Below, in pieces: positions 1 to 6,998 of a stretch of 7,214 bases of DNA. This DNA comes from Desulfobulbus sp. (GTDB lineage Bacteria > Desulfobacterota > Desulfobulbia > Desulfobulbales > Desulfobulbaceae): the NCBI GenBank assembly GCA_030600525.1, contig JAUVLX010000175.1:1-7214 (forward strand), given 5' to 3'. The notes under the pieces were generated by a model, which had not been told where the DNA came from, did no database searches, and was given only the letters and a program-made list of their open reading frames with translations. Position 1 is the stretch's first letter, and each line of letters begins with the position of its first letter. Made by a program: the position numbers and the translations under genes.

Positions 1-968
1 GGGAGCAACGTTTTATCTACCTGCAATCGTTGCATGACCAAGTAATCAAACATATATTCGCTTGGTGAATCCTGAACAACAGGGATAGTTTCAACCGGTT
101 CACCTTGCAAAATACGCAGGACCATCCTGGCACCAGCCTGACCGTGTTTAAAACCTGAAAACAATCGTCCACCAATGGCACCATGCCCGAGCAGAAACTC
201 CCAGGCAGTGTAAATCGGGACAGAAGAGTGGGCATAGATCGCTTCCATAACCTCTTCTGTGGTATAGAATTTATCCTGGACAGTTTGATACCAGGGTGTA
301 AAAAACAGAAAAGTGTCTTCCGGCAAATTTTCAACCCGCTCCAGTGTCTCGTTAAGAGTAAGCTGGGACCAAAATTCAACAAGAAGATCTTTATCATAAG
401 TGGCCAACTGGCCATTTATCTGGCGCTTAATAGCTCTGCCACCTGCAGTTGCCTGATCACCAACAAAAATCATTTTGCGCTTTTCAGGATGAAGGCGTCG
501 CGCAACGTTAATAGTTGAAATTAAATCAAAATTCTCCACCACCCCTGTAATGTTTTTCCTGGTAAGTTCAACCGAAGCAATGTCATTGATCCCGCAAAAA
601 ACAACAGGAACATCCCCAAAAAGAGTTTCACCATAGCTCTGGATAAAATTTAGGGCATCATTATCCGAGACGATAATGGCTTCAAAATTTTCGTCCTTGA
701 ATTTTTCCCGATACAGGGTCAGTAAACGACTGCTGATATATTCATAGTTATATTTTTTTGTATCCATGTACTCTATTTGAAGGTCCACTTTATATGCACT
801 TTCGTCAAGTATGGAACGGATGCCTTGCAGAAGTTGATCCGACCAACGATAACCGTAATGATAGGAATTGAGATACAGCACATTCTTTTTTTCTTTGGCA
901 TGTGCCGAAAAACATGCACTGAGGAGTATCTGCAGAATGAGCGTTGTGATAAGAGCTATTTTTCCCAT
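1..968 (-). CDS. Periplasmic ABC-type substrate-binding sensor domain protein (partial, 3' end beyond the window)
   Basis: The minus strand is open without a stop from the ATG at 968 to the window edge (322 complete codons), so the C terminus is missing. Residues 1-24 form a secretion signal: K3, a hydrophobic stretch 4-18, then a lipobox-like LSAC (16-19) and an alternative signal-peptidase-I site AHA/KE (22-26). It could therefore be a lipoprotein or a periplasmic protein. The mature start, NVLYLNSYHYGYRWSD followed by QLLQGI, is typical of the ABC substrate-binding fold (PF04392-like) that often forms the sensor half of histidine kinases or GGDEF proteins. Later segments such as VPVVFCGIND and SVPIYTAWEFLLGHGAIGG fit the hinge and ligand-cleft regions. 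The visible part nearly completes one such domain, so membrane and transmitter domains could follow off-window. The start is the first ATG after an in-frame TAA 18 nt upstream; a weak GGAAAAG (976-982) precedes it. It is transcribed divergently from pta. The ligand is unknown, and a stand-alone binding protein is the alternative. Confidence 0.8.
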   Translation of the reverse strand, partial: MGKIALITTLILQILLSACFSAHAKEKKNVLYLNSYHYGYRWSDQLLQGIRSILDESAYKVDLQIEYMDTKKYNYEYISSRLLTLYREKFKDENFEAIIVSDNDALNFIQSYGETLFGDVPVVFCGINDIASVELTRKNITGVVENFDLISTINVARRLHPEKRKMIFVGDQATAGGRAIKRQINGQLATYDKDLLVEFWSQLTLNETLERVENLPEDTFLFFTPWYQTVQDKFYTTEEVMEAIYAHSSVPIYTAWEFLLGHGAIGGRLFSGFKHGQAGARMVLRILQGEPVETIPVVQDSPSEYMFDYLVMQRLQVDKTLL

Positions 969-1063
969 GAAGGCACTTTTCCGTTAATAGAGTGAATTCC
1001 GACGTTATTATCCCTTGGAAATAGCTTGCAAATGGTAAGCCAAAAGCACTCTGGTTTCTACTC

Positions 1064-1092
1064 AAAATAGTCTCTGAATGTCATTCTGGCAA
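1064..1092 (-). promoter_or_regulatory. Candidate sigma70-type promoter for the divergent substrate-binding gene
   Basis: Reading the minus strand, TTGCCA (1092-1087) and TATTTT (1069-1064) are separated by exactly 17 nt. The -35 matches the consensus at five of six positions and the -10 at four of six. This would give a leader of roughly 90 nt before the ATG at 968. A second -10-like GATAAT (1012-1007) closer to the gene lacks a well-spaced -35. This is a pattern match only. Confidence 0.35.
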
Positions 1093-1185
1093 TGTTACAA
1101 GATACTTACACCAAGAAAACCAGCATGATCAGCTTCCGTTGTTACAGATTTCGAGGAATAGAACCATTAAGTGTATCAATGCCGG

Positions 1186-1306
1186 GTTGGAGCGATTCAC
1201 TCCATAGTAGGCTCCTGGTTGCCGGTAAAAACATCTCCAACTGCCGTGTCCTATTTTTAGGATTCCTTGATTAGCAAGGACACTACCCTTGTTGGCAAGC
1301 TCTAAC
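1186..1306. repeat. Cluster of nested inverted repeats (possible structured RNA or small decayed element)
   Basis: GTTGGAG at 1186-1192 is perfectly complementary to CTCCAAC at 1235-1241, and GTTGGAGC (1186-1193) also nearly matches the inverse of GCTCTAAC (1299-1306), 7 of 8 bases. Inside are TGGAG/CTCCA (1188-1192/1200-1204), CCTA/TAGG (1250-1253/1258-1261), TCCTTG/CAAGGA (1264-1269/1275-1280), GTGTCC/GGACAC (1246-1251/1278-1283) and CAAGG/CCTTG (1275-1279/1287-1291). Several of these pairings exclude each other, as in an attenuator. No T-run follows, so none is a standard terminator. Function is unknown; chance is not excluded. Confidence 0.4.
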
Positions 1307-1324
1307 ACAAATATCTATAACTAA

Positions 1325-1348
1325 TTAAAAAAAATAAATATTTTTTAA
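1325..1348. repeat. A/T tract with dyad symmetry
   Basis: TTAAAAAA (1325-1332) and TTTTTTAA (1341-1348) are perfect inverted repeats around an AT-only 8-nt spacer. With phased A and T runs this is likely to be intrinsically bent or easily melted DNA. Such tracts commonly serve nucleoid-protein binding or UP-like roles, but no consensus site is recognised, and it lies about 300 bp upstream of the candidate pta promoter. Confidence 0.4.
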
Positions 1349-1377
1349 CTATTCCCTGAGGGTGTACGTCCTATTTT

Positions 1378-1400
1378 CCATACTGATCATCCAGTATTGG
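1378..1400. repeat. Inverted repeat, possible operator
   Basis: ATACTG (1380-1385) and CAGTAT (1392-1397) pair perfectly across a 6-nt spacer. CC and GG continue the symmetry outside if one extra T in the right arm is bulged. There is no T-run. It may be a protein-binding dyad; a second small GC stem (GCGG 1405-1408 / CCGC 1415-1418) follows directly. Confidence 0.3.
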
Positions 1401-1497
1401 AATGGCGGCCGGAACCGCTGTCTGATATTTCGGATAAATATATTGTTTCGTTTTGCTGTAGTATGTTTTTTATTGCTTCAATAATCACCACTCTCTC

Positions 1498-1526
1498 GTT
1501 AGGTCCTCTTGGCAAGAGGATGTAAC
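1498..1526. promoter_or_regulatory. 29-bp imperfect inverted repeat, candidate upstream activator site
   Basis: TCCTCTT (1504-1510) and AAGAGGA (1514-1520) form a perfect 7-bp dyad with a GGC centre. After a two-base step (one G-T, one mismatch) GTTA (1498-1501) and TAAC (1523-1526) extend it. It sits about 140 bp upstream of the start site predicted from the -24/-12 element, within the range where sigma54 enhancer-binding proteins bind. No T-run follows on either strand, which argues against a terminator. The core TTGGCAAG (1509-1516) recurs at 1292-1299. The binding-site role is inferred. Confidence 0.4.
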
Positions 1527-1626
1527 TTATTTAAATTAAAGCAATATGTAGTATCGACTAACCTCATCTATCCCCGCCCCTCACACCTCCCTTTTATTAC
1601 GTAACCATTAACATGCTCTTCATCAT

Positions 1627-1642
1627 TGGCATGCATTGTGCA
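1627..1642 (+). promoter_or_regulatory. Candidate sigma54 (-24/-12) promoter for pta and the downstream dehydrogenase
   Basis: TGGCATGCATTGTGCA matches the sigma54 consensus TGGCACG-N4-TTGCA at 10 of 12 defined positions. It has the invariant GG (1628-1629) and GC (1640-1641) separated by the required 10 nt. Transcription would begin near 1652, leaving a leader of about 120 nt before pta. No better sigma70 pair was found close to pta. Sigma54 control of lactate-oxidation genes is known in Desulfovibrio, which supports the reading, but a single motif match can occur by chance. Confidence 0.5.
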
Positions 1643-1653
1643 AATTGCACAAT
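1635..1653. promoter_or_regulatory. Perfect palindrome over the pta promoter, candidate operator
   Basis: ATTGTGCAAATTGCACAAT is an exact 8-bp inverted repeat with a 3-nt centre. It covers the -12 half of the sigma54-like element and the expected start point, where a bound repressor would block open-complex formation. No family-specific consensus is recognised. If transcribed it could also fold as a hairpin at the 5' end of the message. Confidence 0.45.
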
Positions 1654-1761
1654 ATACATTACCCGTATCAGATTGAATGGATGTTTGCAGCAAATGCTCC
1701 AACTGGTCCAGACTCAAGAAAATGAATTGATTACGTGCTCCATAAGCGAATTGATACTTTC

Positions 1762-1766
1762 AAGGA
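1762..1766 (+). promoter_or_regulatory. Ribosome binding site of pta
   Basis: AAGGA lies 6 nt before the ATG at 1773. It fixes this start, which also gives the usual N terminus of the long Pta family. Confidence 0.75.
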
Positions 1767-1772
1767 TAACAC

Positions 1773-3887
1773 ATGGCAAAAAACCTTTACCTCACCGCAA
1801 TCAATGCAGAAAGCGGCATGTCGACCATTATACTTGGTATCATGGAACTGCTTTTGAGAGATATTCGAAGAGTCGGTTTTTTCCGACCAATCATCAGTCC
1901 GTTACATGAGGGCGAAAAAGACAACGATATTAAATTGATTCTCTCCCATTTTTTCATTGGTCTTCAATATGATGTGACATATGCAGTGTCGCTTGATACG
2001 GCAAAAAAATATCTTAACGATGGAAAACAATCGGAACTTATGGAGCTGATACTCAACAAGTATCAGGCATTAGAAGAAAAATGTGACTTTATCCTCTGCG
2101 AGGGAACAGATTTCAAAGCTGGCCATGAATCCTTCAACTTTGACATAGATGCAGCTATAGCTTCCAACCTTGGAAGTCCGGCGATTATTATCAGCAATGG
2201 TAGTGATGCGTCCGTTGAAGACATAGTCAGCCTTTCTCAAATTGCCATTGATTCACTCAATGAAAAAGGTGTTGATACCATGGGTGTCATGGTCAACAAG
2301 GCAAGGCTTCATGATAAACAAGCCCTGCTTTCATCCTTAGCGGAAAACATTGAAATCCCTGAAGGCCTTTTCTCAGTCCTGCCCGATGAACCTATCCTTT
2401 CCAATCCTTCGATGAAAGATGTGTGTAAATGGCTCGATGCAGAGGTCGTCTATGGAAAAGAATATCTAAGAAAAAGAATCAACGGCTATGTCATAGCTGC
2501 CATGCGAGTCGAAAATTTTCTTAATTATATTCAAGATGATAACCTGGTCGTTACGGCAAGTGACCGCTCAGATGTCATTTTGGGTTCCCTGAGTTCTAGA
2601 CTTTCCTCTGCCTACCCTAACATCTCTGGAATTCTTCTTACAGGAGGGTTGACACCTCCCGAAAGCATCAAGCGTCTCGTTACAGGGTGGGATGGGCTTC
2701 CTGTTTCTATTCTTCTCGTACACGAGTCAACTTTTCCGACGGTCAACTCACTCAATGCCTTGCACGGCACAATTGACCCCGATAATCCCCAAAAAATTGC
2801 ATCGGCTCTCGGCGTTTTTGAGGCAAACGTCAAAACAAGTGAGCTCAAGAATAAACTTATTTCAAGAAAGTCTGTAAAGGTCACTCCCCAGATGTTTGAA
2901 TACAAACTGATTCAAGAAGCCAGGAAAAACAAGCAGCATATCGTTCTTGCAGAAGGTACAGGTGAAAGAATTCTCCACGCAACAGATATTCTTCAACGAC
3001 GTGACGTATGTGATATTACTCTGCTAGGCAGACGCGAGGTCATAGAAAACAAGATCCGCCAGTTAGGACTCGATTTTACCTCTATAAATATCATAACGCC
3101 TGAAAGTAGTCCTTTATTTGAGCAGTATGTTCTCGATTATTATGAAATGAGAAAAGATAAAGGCTTGACCATGGACAGAGCCAGAGACGCCATGGCAGAT
3201 GAAACCCACTGGGCGACAATGATGATACAACGGGGAGAAGCAGACGGTATGGTATCCGGCTCAATTCACACTACTGCCCAGACAATCCGACCAGCATTCC
3301 AGATGGTGAAGACTAAACAGAACTCTTCCATCGTCTCTTCGGTTTTCCTTATGTGTCTACAGGACAGGGTTCTTATCTTTGGAGATTGCGCCATCAATCC
3401 CAATCCAACGGCTGAACAACTTGCAGAAATAGCTATTGACTCGGCAGAGACAGCAACACTTTTTGGAATCCAGCCCCGTATTGCCATGCTTTCCTATGCC
3501 ACCGGTTCATCCGGTAAAGGAGCAGATGTCGACAGAGTTATAGAAGCAACTGAACTTGCCCAAAAAAAACGACCGGATTTACCCCTTGAAGGCCCACTTC
3601 AATACGATGCCGCCATTGATCCCCGGGTTGCGAAAACTAAATTACCCAACAGTGAGGTGGCCGGCAGGGCGACGGTATTTATCTTTCCCGATCTGAACAC
3701 AGGTAACAACACCTATAAAGCTGTGCAGAGAGCTACCAAAGGCTCCCTGGCCATTGGACCTATCTTACAAGGGTTAAACAAACCGGTGAACGATCTCAGT
3801 AGGGGGTGTACGGTTCATGATATTGTCAATACGGTTGCAATTACAGCCATTCAAGCATATGCAAGTAAAGAAAAACAAATCACATAA
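1773..3887 (+). CDS. pta: Phosphate acetyltransferase (phosphotransacetylase), long three-domain form
   Basis: This cytoplasmic enzyme interconverts acetyl-CoA plus phosphate and acetyl phosphate plus CoA; with acetate kinase it yields ATP during lactate or pyruvate oxidation, or activates acetate. At 704 residues it has the normal length of the long form. Residues 1-220 are a BioD/AAA-like N-terminal domain, 225-335 a DRTGG domain (DRS at 264-266, TGG at 290-292), and about 374-695 the catalytic PTA_PTB domain. Catalytic-domain landmarks are AEGTGER (393-399), SYATGSSGKG (574-583) and SRGCTVHD (676-683); S676, R677 and D683 align with the active-site Ser, Arg and Asp described for Methanosarcina thermophila Pta. 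The N-terminal P-loop-like segment is degenerate: ESGMST (13-18) has Met where a Walker A lysine would be. It is probably first in an operon with the dehydrogenase 85 bp downstream. Acetate kinase is not adjacent. Identification is secure. Confidence 0.97.
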   Translation: MAKNLYLTAINAESGMSTIILGIMELLLRDIRRVGFFRPIISPLHEGEKDNDIKLILSHFFIGLQYDVTYAVSLDTAKKYLNDGKQSELMELILNKYQALEEKCDFILCEGTDFKAGHESFNFDIDAAIASNLGSPAIIISNGSDASVEDIVSLSQIAIDSLNEKGVDTMGVMVNKARLHDKQALLSSLAENIEIPEGLFSVLPDEPILSNPSMKDVCKWLDAEVVYGKEYLRKRINGYVIAAMRVENFLNYIQDDNLVVTASDRSDVILGSLSSRLSSAYPNISGILLTGGLTPPESIKRLVTGWDGLPVSILLVHESTFPTVNSLNALHGTIDPDNPQKIASALGVFEANVKTSELKNKLISRKSVKVTPQMFEYKLIQEARKNKQHIVLAEGTGERILHATDILQRRDVCDITLLGRREVIENKIRQLGLDFTSINIITPESSPLFEQYVLDYYEMRKDKGLTMDRARDAMADETHWATMMIQRGEADGMVSGSIHTTAQTIRPAFQMVKTKQNSSIVSSVFLMCLQDRVLIFGDCAINPNPTAEQLAEIAIDSAETATLFGIQPRIAMLSYATGSSGKGADVDRVIEATELAQKKRPDLPLEGPLQYDAAIDPRVAKTKLPNSEVAGRATVFIFPDLNTGNNTYKAVQRATKGSLAIGPILQGLNKPVNDLSRGCTVHDIVNTVAITAIQAYASKEKQIT

Positions 3888-3972
3888 CCGACGATCACTA
3901 TGAATACTCTCAAAACCTTTTAGCACACCGTAACATGCTGAAAATTATTCAATATTTCACTAAGAGGCTGCC
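3888..3972 (+). promoter_or_regulatory. Intercistronic spacer with ribosome binding site for the dehydrogenase
   Basis: The 85-bp gap contains no stem followed by a T-run and no convincing promoter, consistent with co-transcription. AAGAGG (3962-3967) lies 5 nt before the ATG at 3973 and supports that start. Confidence 0.55.
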
Positions 3973-6804
3973 ATGATCAACGTTGAATATCAAAATTATG
4001 TAAAGGCAATATCCACCCTTATTCCGGAAGAACGAATCTTTACCGATACGCTTCGTCGCCTGGCTTATGGCACGGACGGTGGCTTTTACCGGTTGGAACC
4101 ACAAATCGTAGTACGGGTTTCAAATGAACAAGAAATGCAGCTTTGTCTGCGCGAAGCATCGTCCAGAAAACTTCCGGTAACCTTCAAAGCAGCAGGCACC
4201 TCTCTTTCCGGCCAAACCATCTCCGATTCTATTTTGCTCATGGCAAATGAAGGGTGGGAAGACTACGAAGTATTGGAAGAGGGACAAAAAATCCGCCTAC
4301 AACCTGGAATTATAGGGGCAAAGGTTAACCGCATTCTGGCCCCGTATGATCGCAAATTTGGTCCGGACCCTGCTTCTATAAACTCCGCCATGGTTGGCGG
4401 TATCATCATTAACAACGCCTCAGGTATGAACTGCGGCACCCATGAAAATGCCTACAAAACCATCGAATCTGCTAAAATTATTTTCGCAGACGGCACCCTT
4501 CTTGACACCGCAGATGCTGATAGCCGTGAATCGTTTCGACGTGCTCGACCGGGATTTGTGGAAAAAATTGAGGAAATTAGAGACAGGGTACTTGCAGATG
4601 AAACATTTGCCGCTCGAATAAGAAAAAAATATTCCATAAAAAACACCACCGGATTTTCCATTAATCCTTTTATTGATTACGATGACCCTTTCCATATTAT
4701 CATCAACCTGATGATCGGTTCAGAAGGAGCACTGGCATTCATCTCCGAGGTGGTGATGCGTTCCGTGCCCACGTACCGTTGCAAGGCAAGTTCCATGGTC
4801 TACTTCCCGGACATCATGACTGCATGTAAGGCAACGGTAGCGCTCAAAAAAGGACCGGTAGATGGAGCGGAGCTACTTGACCGGCTGGCTTTGAAATCGG
4901 TCGAGAACAAAGAAGGCATTCCGGATTTTATCAAGGATTTTGATGAAACAACCACTGCGGTCCTCATGGAGACCATGGCCTCGGATCAAGATATCCTCGC
5001 TGAAAATATTGTCCAAATCAAAGATATCCTGAACGACTTTACAACGCTTCGCCCCGTCGAATTCACTTCCGACCCTGCTGAAAACGAACAGTTGTGGAAT
5101 ATCCGTAAAGGGGTATTTCCTGCTGTCGGCGGCATGCGGAAAATCGGCACGACCTGTCTTATTGAAGACGTCGCCTACCACATGGAAACCCTGCCCGAGG
5201 CTACTAAGGAGCTGCAGGATATCATCGTTGAGCATGGTTACACTGACGCAGTCATTTACGGTCACGCCCTCGAAGGAAATTTTCATTTCATCCTCAACCA
5301 GGATTTCAGCGACCCAAAAGAGGTGAAGCGTTACGCTGCAATGATGCACGCCGTCATCAATATGACCGTTGATAAATACGACGGTTCTTTAAAGGCGGAA
5401 CATGGCACCGGGCGGAATATGGCACCATTTGTCAAAAAAGAATGGGGTGATAAAGGCTACGACCTGATGTGTGAAATCAAGAGGCTCTTTGATCCGGATA
5501 CTATCCTCAATCCGGGTGTTATCATTAATGACGATCCCGAATGCTATTTAAAAAATTTCAAACCGTTGCCCCAGTGTGACCCCTTGATCGATAAATGTAT
5601 TGAATGTGGTTTTTGTGAAGTTAACTGCATGTCAAACCATTTCAGCCTCTCTGCCCGCCAGCGGATTGTGGTGCAGCGAGAGATCACAAGACTGAAAAAA
5701 AGTGGAGAAAACCCTAAGCGCCTTGCTGAGCTTGAAAAAGGTTTTATCTTCCAGGGCGAGGAGAGCTGCGCAGGTGATGGCCTTTGCGAAACATCATGTC
5801 CTGTCTCCATCGATACCGGGAAATATATTAAACAAATACGTGCTGCAAATCGCAGTGTGTTTGGGAAAAAAGTAGGCCAATTTACCGGAGATCATCTGAA
5901 CCTGGTCTGCAGCAGCGCTTCCGTTGCACTCGGGATGGTCGGAGGAATGCATCGCCTCCTGGGTACCAAGAATTTTGGTAAAATATGCGATACCGCACGT
6001 TCTGTAAGCGGCAATCGCATACCACAGTGGACACCTGCCATGCCGAGTGGCGTATCAGCTCCAAAAGCAACCCCGATCAATACTCACGCTGAGCAAAAAG
6101 TTGTCTATTTCCCGTCTTGCATTGTCCGGTCCATGGGACCAGCAAAGGACGACCCGGTGAATGATTCTGTGTCAGAGGTGACTATTCGGGTACTAAAGAA
6201 AGCTGGCTATGGCATCATTTTCCCTGAAGGTCTGAAAAAACTCTGTTGCGGTACCCCCTGGGAGTCAAAGGGTTTTACCGAAACAGCGGACATGAAGTCC
6301 AGCGAACTTGAACAGGCGCTGCTTATCGCTTCTGAGCAGGGAAAGTATCCGGTGCTCTGTGACACATCTCCTTGTTTATATCGAATGCGCAAGGTCATGG
6401 ACAGCAAACTAAAACTTTACGAACCGGCTGAATTTGTACATAAATTCTTATTAAAGAAGCTGCATTTTACTCCTAAGAAGCAGACCGTAGCCATCCACCC
6501 GACCTGTTCAACCAAAAAAATGGGCCTTTCCGAAATTTTGAAAGAGGTTGCCTCGATGTGTGCAGACAAGGTGGTTTTGCCCCCTGATGTAAACTGTTGC
6601 GGATTTGCAGGAGACAAAGGTTTTCACCTGCCCGATCTAAACGCTCATGGCCTGAGAAAAGCTGTTCCGGTGATCAAACAGGAGGGAGCGGTGGTCGGAT
6701 ATTCAAACAGCCGAACGTGTGAGATCGGCTGTACAGACCAACTCGGTATTCCCTATATGTCGATCATGTACCTGGTAGATGAAGTCACGACCGGGGCAGC
6801 TTGA
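3973..6804 (+). CDS. FAD- and Fe-S-dependent D-lactate dehydrogenase (Dld-II/YdiJ-like GlcD-GlcF fusion)
   Basis: This 943-residue protein probably oxidises D-lactate to pyruvate, passing electrons through FAD and iron-sulfur clusters to quinone or another membrane carrier. Order of parts: FAD_binding_4 (about 35-200; KAAGTSLSGQ at 72-81, GPDP at 130-133, NNASGMNCG at 147-155); FAD-oxidase C-terminal domain (about 265-517, ending LNPG at 512-515) with GHALEGNFHF (430-439) and EHGTGR (476-481). H431, H438, E476 and H477 correspond to the metal and catalytic residues of D-2-hydroxyacid dehydrogenases. Then come ferredoxin-like motifs C542-C545-C548-C552 and C599-C605-C609-P, and two cysteine-rich CCG repeats (C716 with CCG 758-760; C845 with CCG 875-877; further C796, C801, C916, C920). 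No signal peptide or membrane span is seen, so it is likely cytoplasmic and peripheral. The size matches Shewanella Dld-II. Neighbouring pta favours lactate; D-2-hydroxyglutarate or glycolate are alternative substrates. No frameshift or missing key residue is seen. Confidence 0.85.
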   Translation: MINVEYQNYVKAISTLIPEERIFTDTLRRLAYGTDGGFYRLEPQIVVRVSNEQEMQLCLREASSRKLPVTFKAAGTSLSGQTISDSILLMANEGWEDYEVLEEGQKIRLQPGIIGAKVNRILAPYDRKFGPDPASINSAMVGGIIINNASGMNCGTHENAYKTIESAKIIFADGTLLDTADADSRESFRRARPGFVEKIEEIRDRVLADETFAARIRKKYSIKNTTGFSINPFIDYDDPFHIIINLMIGSEGALAFISEVVMRSVPTYRCKASSMVYFPDIMTACKATVALKKGPVDGAELLDRLALKSVENKEGIPDFIKDFDETTTAVLMETMASDQDILAENIVQIKDILNDFTTLRPVEFTSDPAENEQLWNIRKGVFPAVGGMRKIGTTCLIEDVAYHMETLPEATKELQDIIVEHGYTDAVIYGHALEGNFHFILNQDFSDPKEVKRYAAMMHAVINMTVDKYDGSLKAEHGTGRNMAPFVKKEWGDKGYDLMCEIKRLFDPDTILNPGVIINDDPECYLKNFKPLPQCDPLIDKCIECGFCEVNCMSNHFSLSARQRIVVQREITRLKKSGENPKRLAELEKGFIFQGEESCAGDGLCETSCPVSIDTGKYIKQIRAANRSVFGKKVGQFTGDHLNLVCSSASVALGMVGGMHRLLGTKNFGKICDTARSVSGNRIPQWTPAMPSGVSAPKATPINTHAEQKVVYFPSCIVRSMGPAKDDPVNDSVSEVTIRVLKKAGYGIIFPEGLKKLCCGTPWESKGFTETADMKSSELEQALLIASEQGKYPVLCDTSPCLYRMRKVMDSKLKLYEPAEFVHKFLLKKLHFTPKKQTVAIHPTCSTKKMGLSEILKEVASMCADKVVLPPDVNCCGFAGDKGFHLPDLNAHGLRKAVPVIKQEGAVVGYSNSRTCEIGCTDQLGIPYMSIMYLVDEVTTGAA

Positions 6805-6824
6805 AGCACAGAGAAAACGGCGGC

Positions 6825-6842
6825 TCCCGTGACAACACGGGA
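6825..6842. repeat. GC-rich hairpin just after the dehydrogenase stop codon
   Basis: TCCCGTG (6825-6831) and CACGGGA (6836-6842) pair perfectly over a 4-nt ACAA loop, starting 20 nt after the stop. No T-run follows, so it is not a standard intrinsic terminator. It could stabilise the mRNA 3' end, be a repetitive extragenic palindrome, or belong to the end of a mobile element. Confidence 0.5.
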
Positions 6843-6998
6843 ACACGCTAGGGGGCCAGACTCCAATGTTTTTATGGATCTTTTGGTTTGATGGCAATGA
6901 CGTTCGAACAGCGTTGACAACGCCAATGTTTCATATCTCGAGATTATCCTGAAAATCGTCTAAAGCGTACACCTTAAACCAAAAACACAACTCTATGG

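Larger units (their letters stand above)
969..1772. other. Long divergent intergenic region, no credible gene
   Basis: About 800 bp separates two divergent starts. No reading frame here has a convincing protein: the open stretches at 1092-1274 (60 codons) and 1613-1909 (98 codons, running into pta in another frame) lack a good ribosome site or recognisable family features. I see no tRNA, rRNA or CRISPR array. The region does hold many inverted repeats and promoter-like elements, listed separately. Its length is generous for a simple promoter region, so a structured RNA, a decayed element or several regulator sites are all possible. Confidence 0.7.

Noticed and set aside
17..415. Minus-strand open frame of 132 codons
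   Set aside because: It is another frame of the substrate-binding gene, which is continuously open from 968 to the edge and has a signal peptide and family motifs.
1092..1274. 60-codon open frame in the intergenic region
   Set aside because: There is no ribosome site and no recognisable family or composition signal, and its 3' part overlaps the inverted-repeat cluster.
1186..1306. Integron attC recombination site
   Set aside because: The outer elements run GTT inward to AAC, the opposite of the RYYYAAC...GTTRRRY arrangement of attC sites, and no cassette genes are present. The same holds for 1498-1526.
1504..1520. Intrinsic terminator at the TCCTCTT/AAGAGGA stem
   Set aside because: Neither strand has a T-run after the stem.
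1613..1909. Open frame whose start reads GMHCANC, like the heavy-metal-binding HMA motif
   Set aside because: The residues after the CxxC do not follow the HMA fold pattern, the frame runs about 137 bp into the certain pta gene, and no ribosome site precedes it. The resemblance is treated as chance.
4873..5349. 158-codon antisense open frame inside the dehydrogenase
   Set aside because: It lies opposite conserved FAD-oxidase C-terminal sequence including GHALEGNFHF, has no family resemblance, and is a shadow.
6914..6947. Sigma70 promoter starting with the perfect -35 TTGACA
   Set aside because: The only -10-like hexamers are 14 or 22 nt away, outside the workable spacing.
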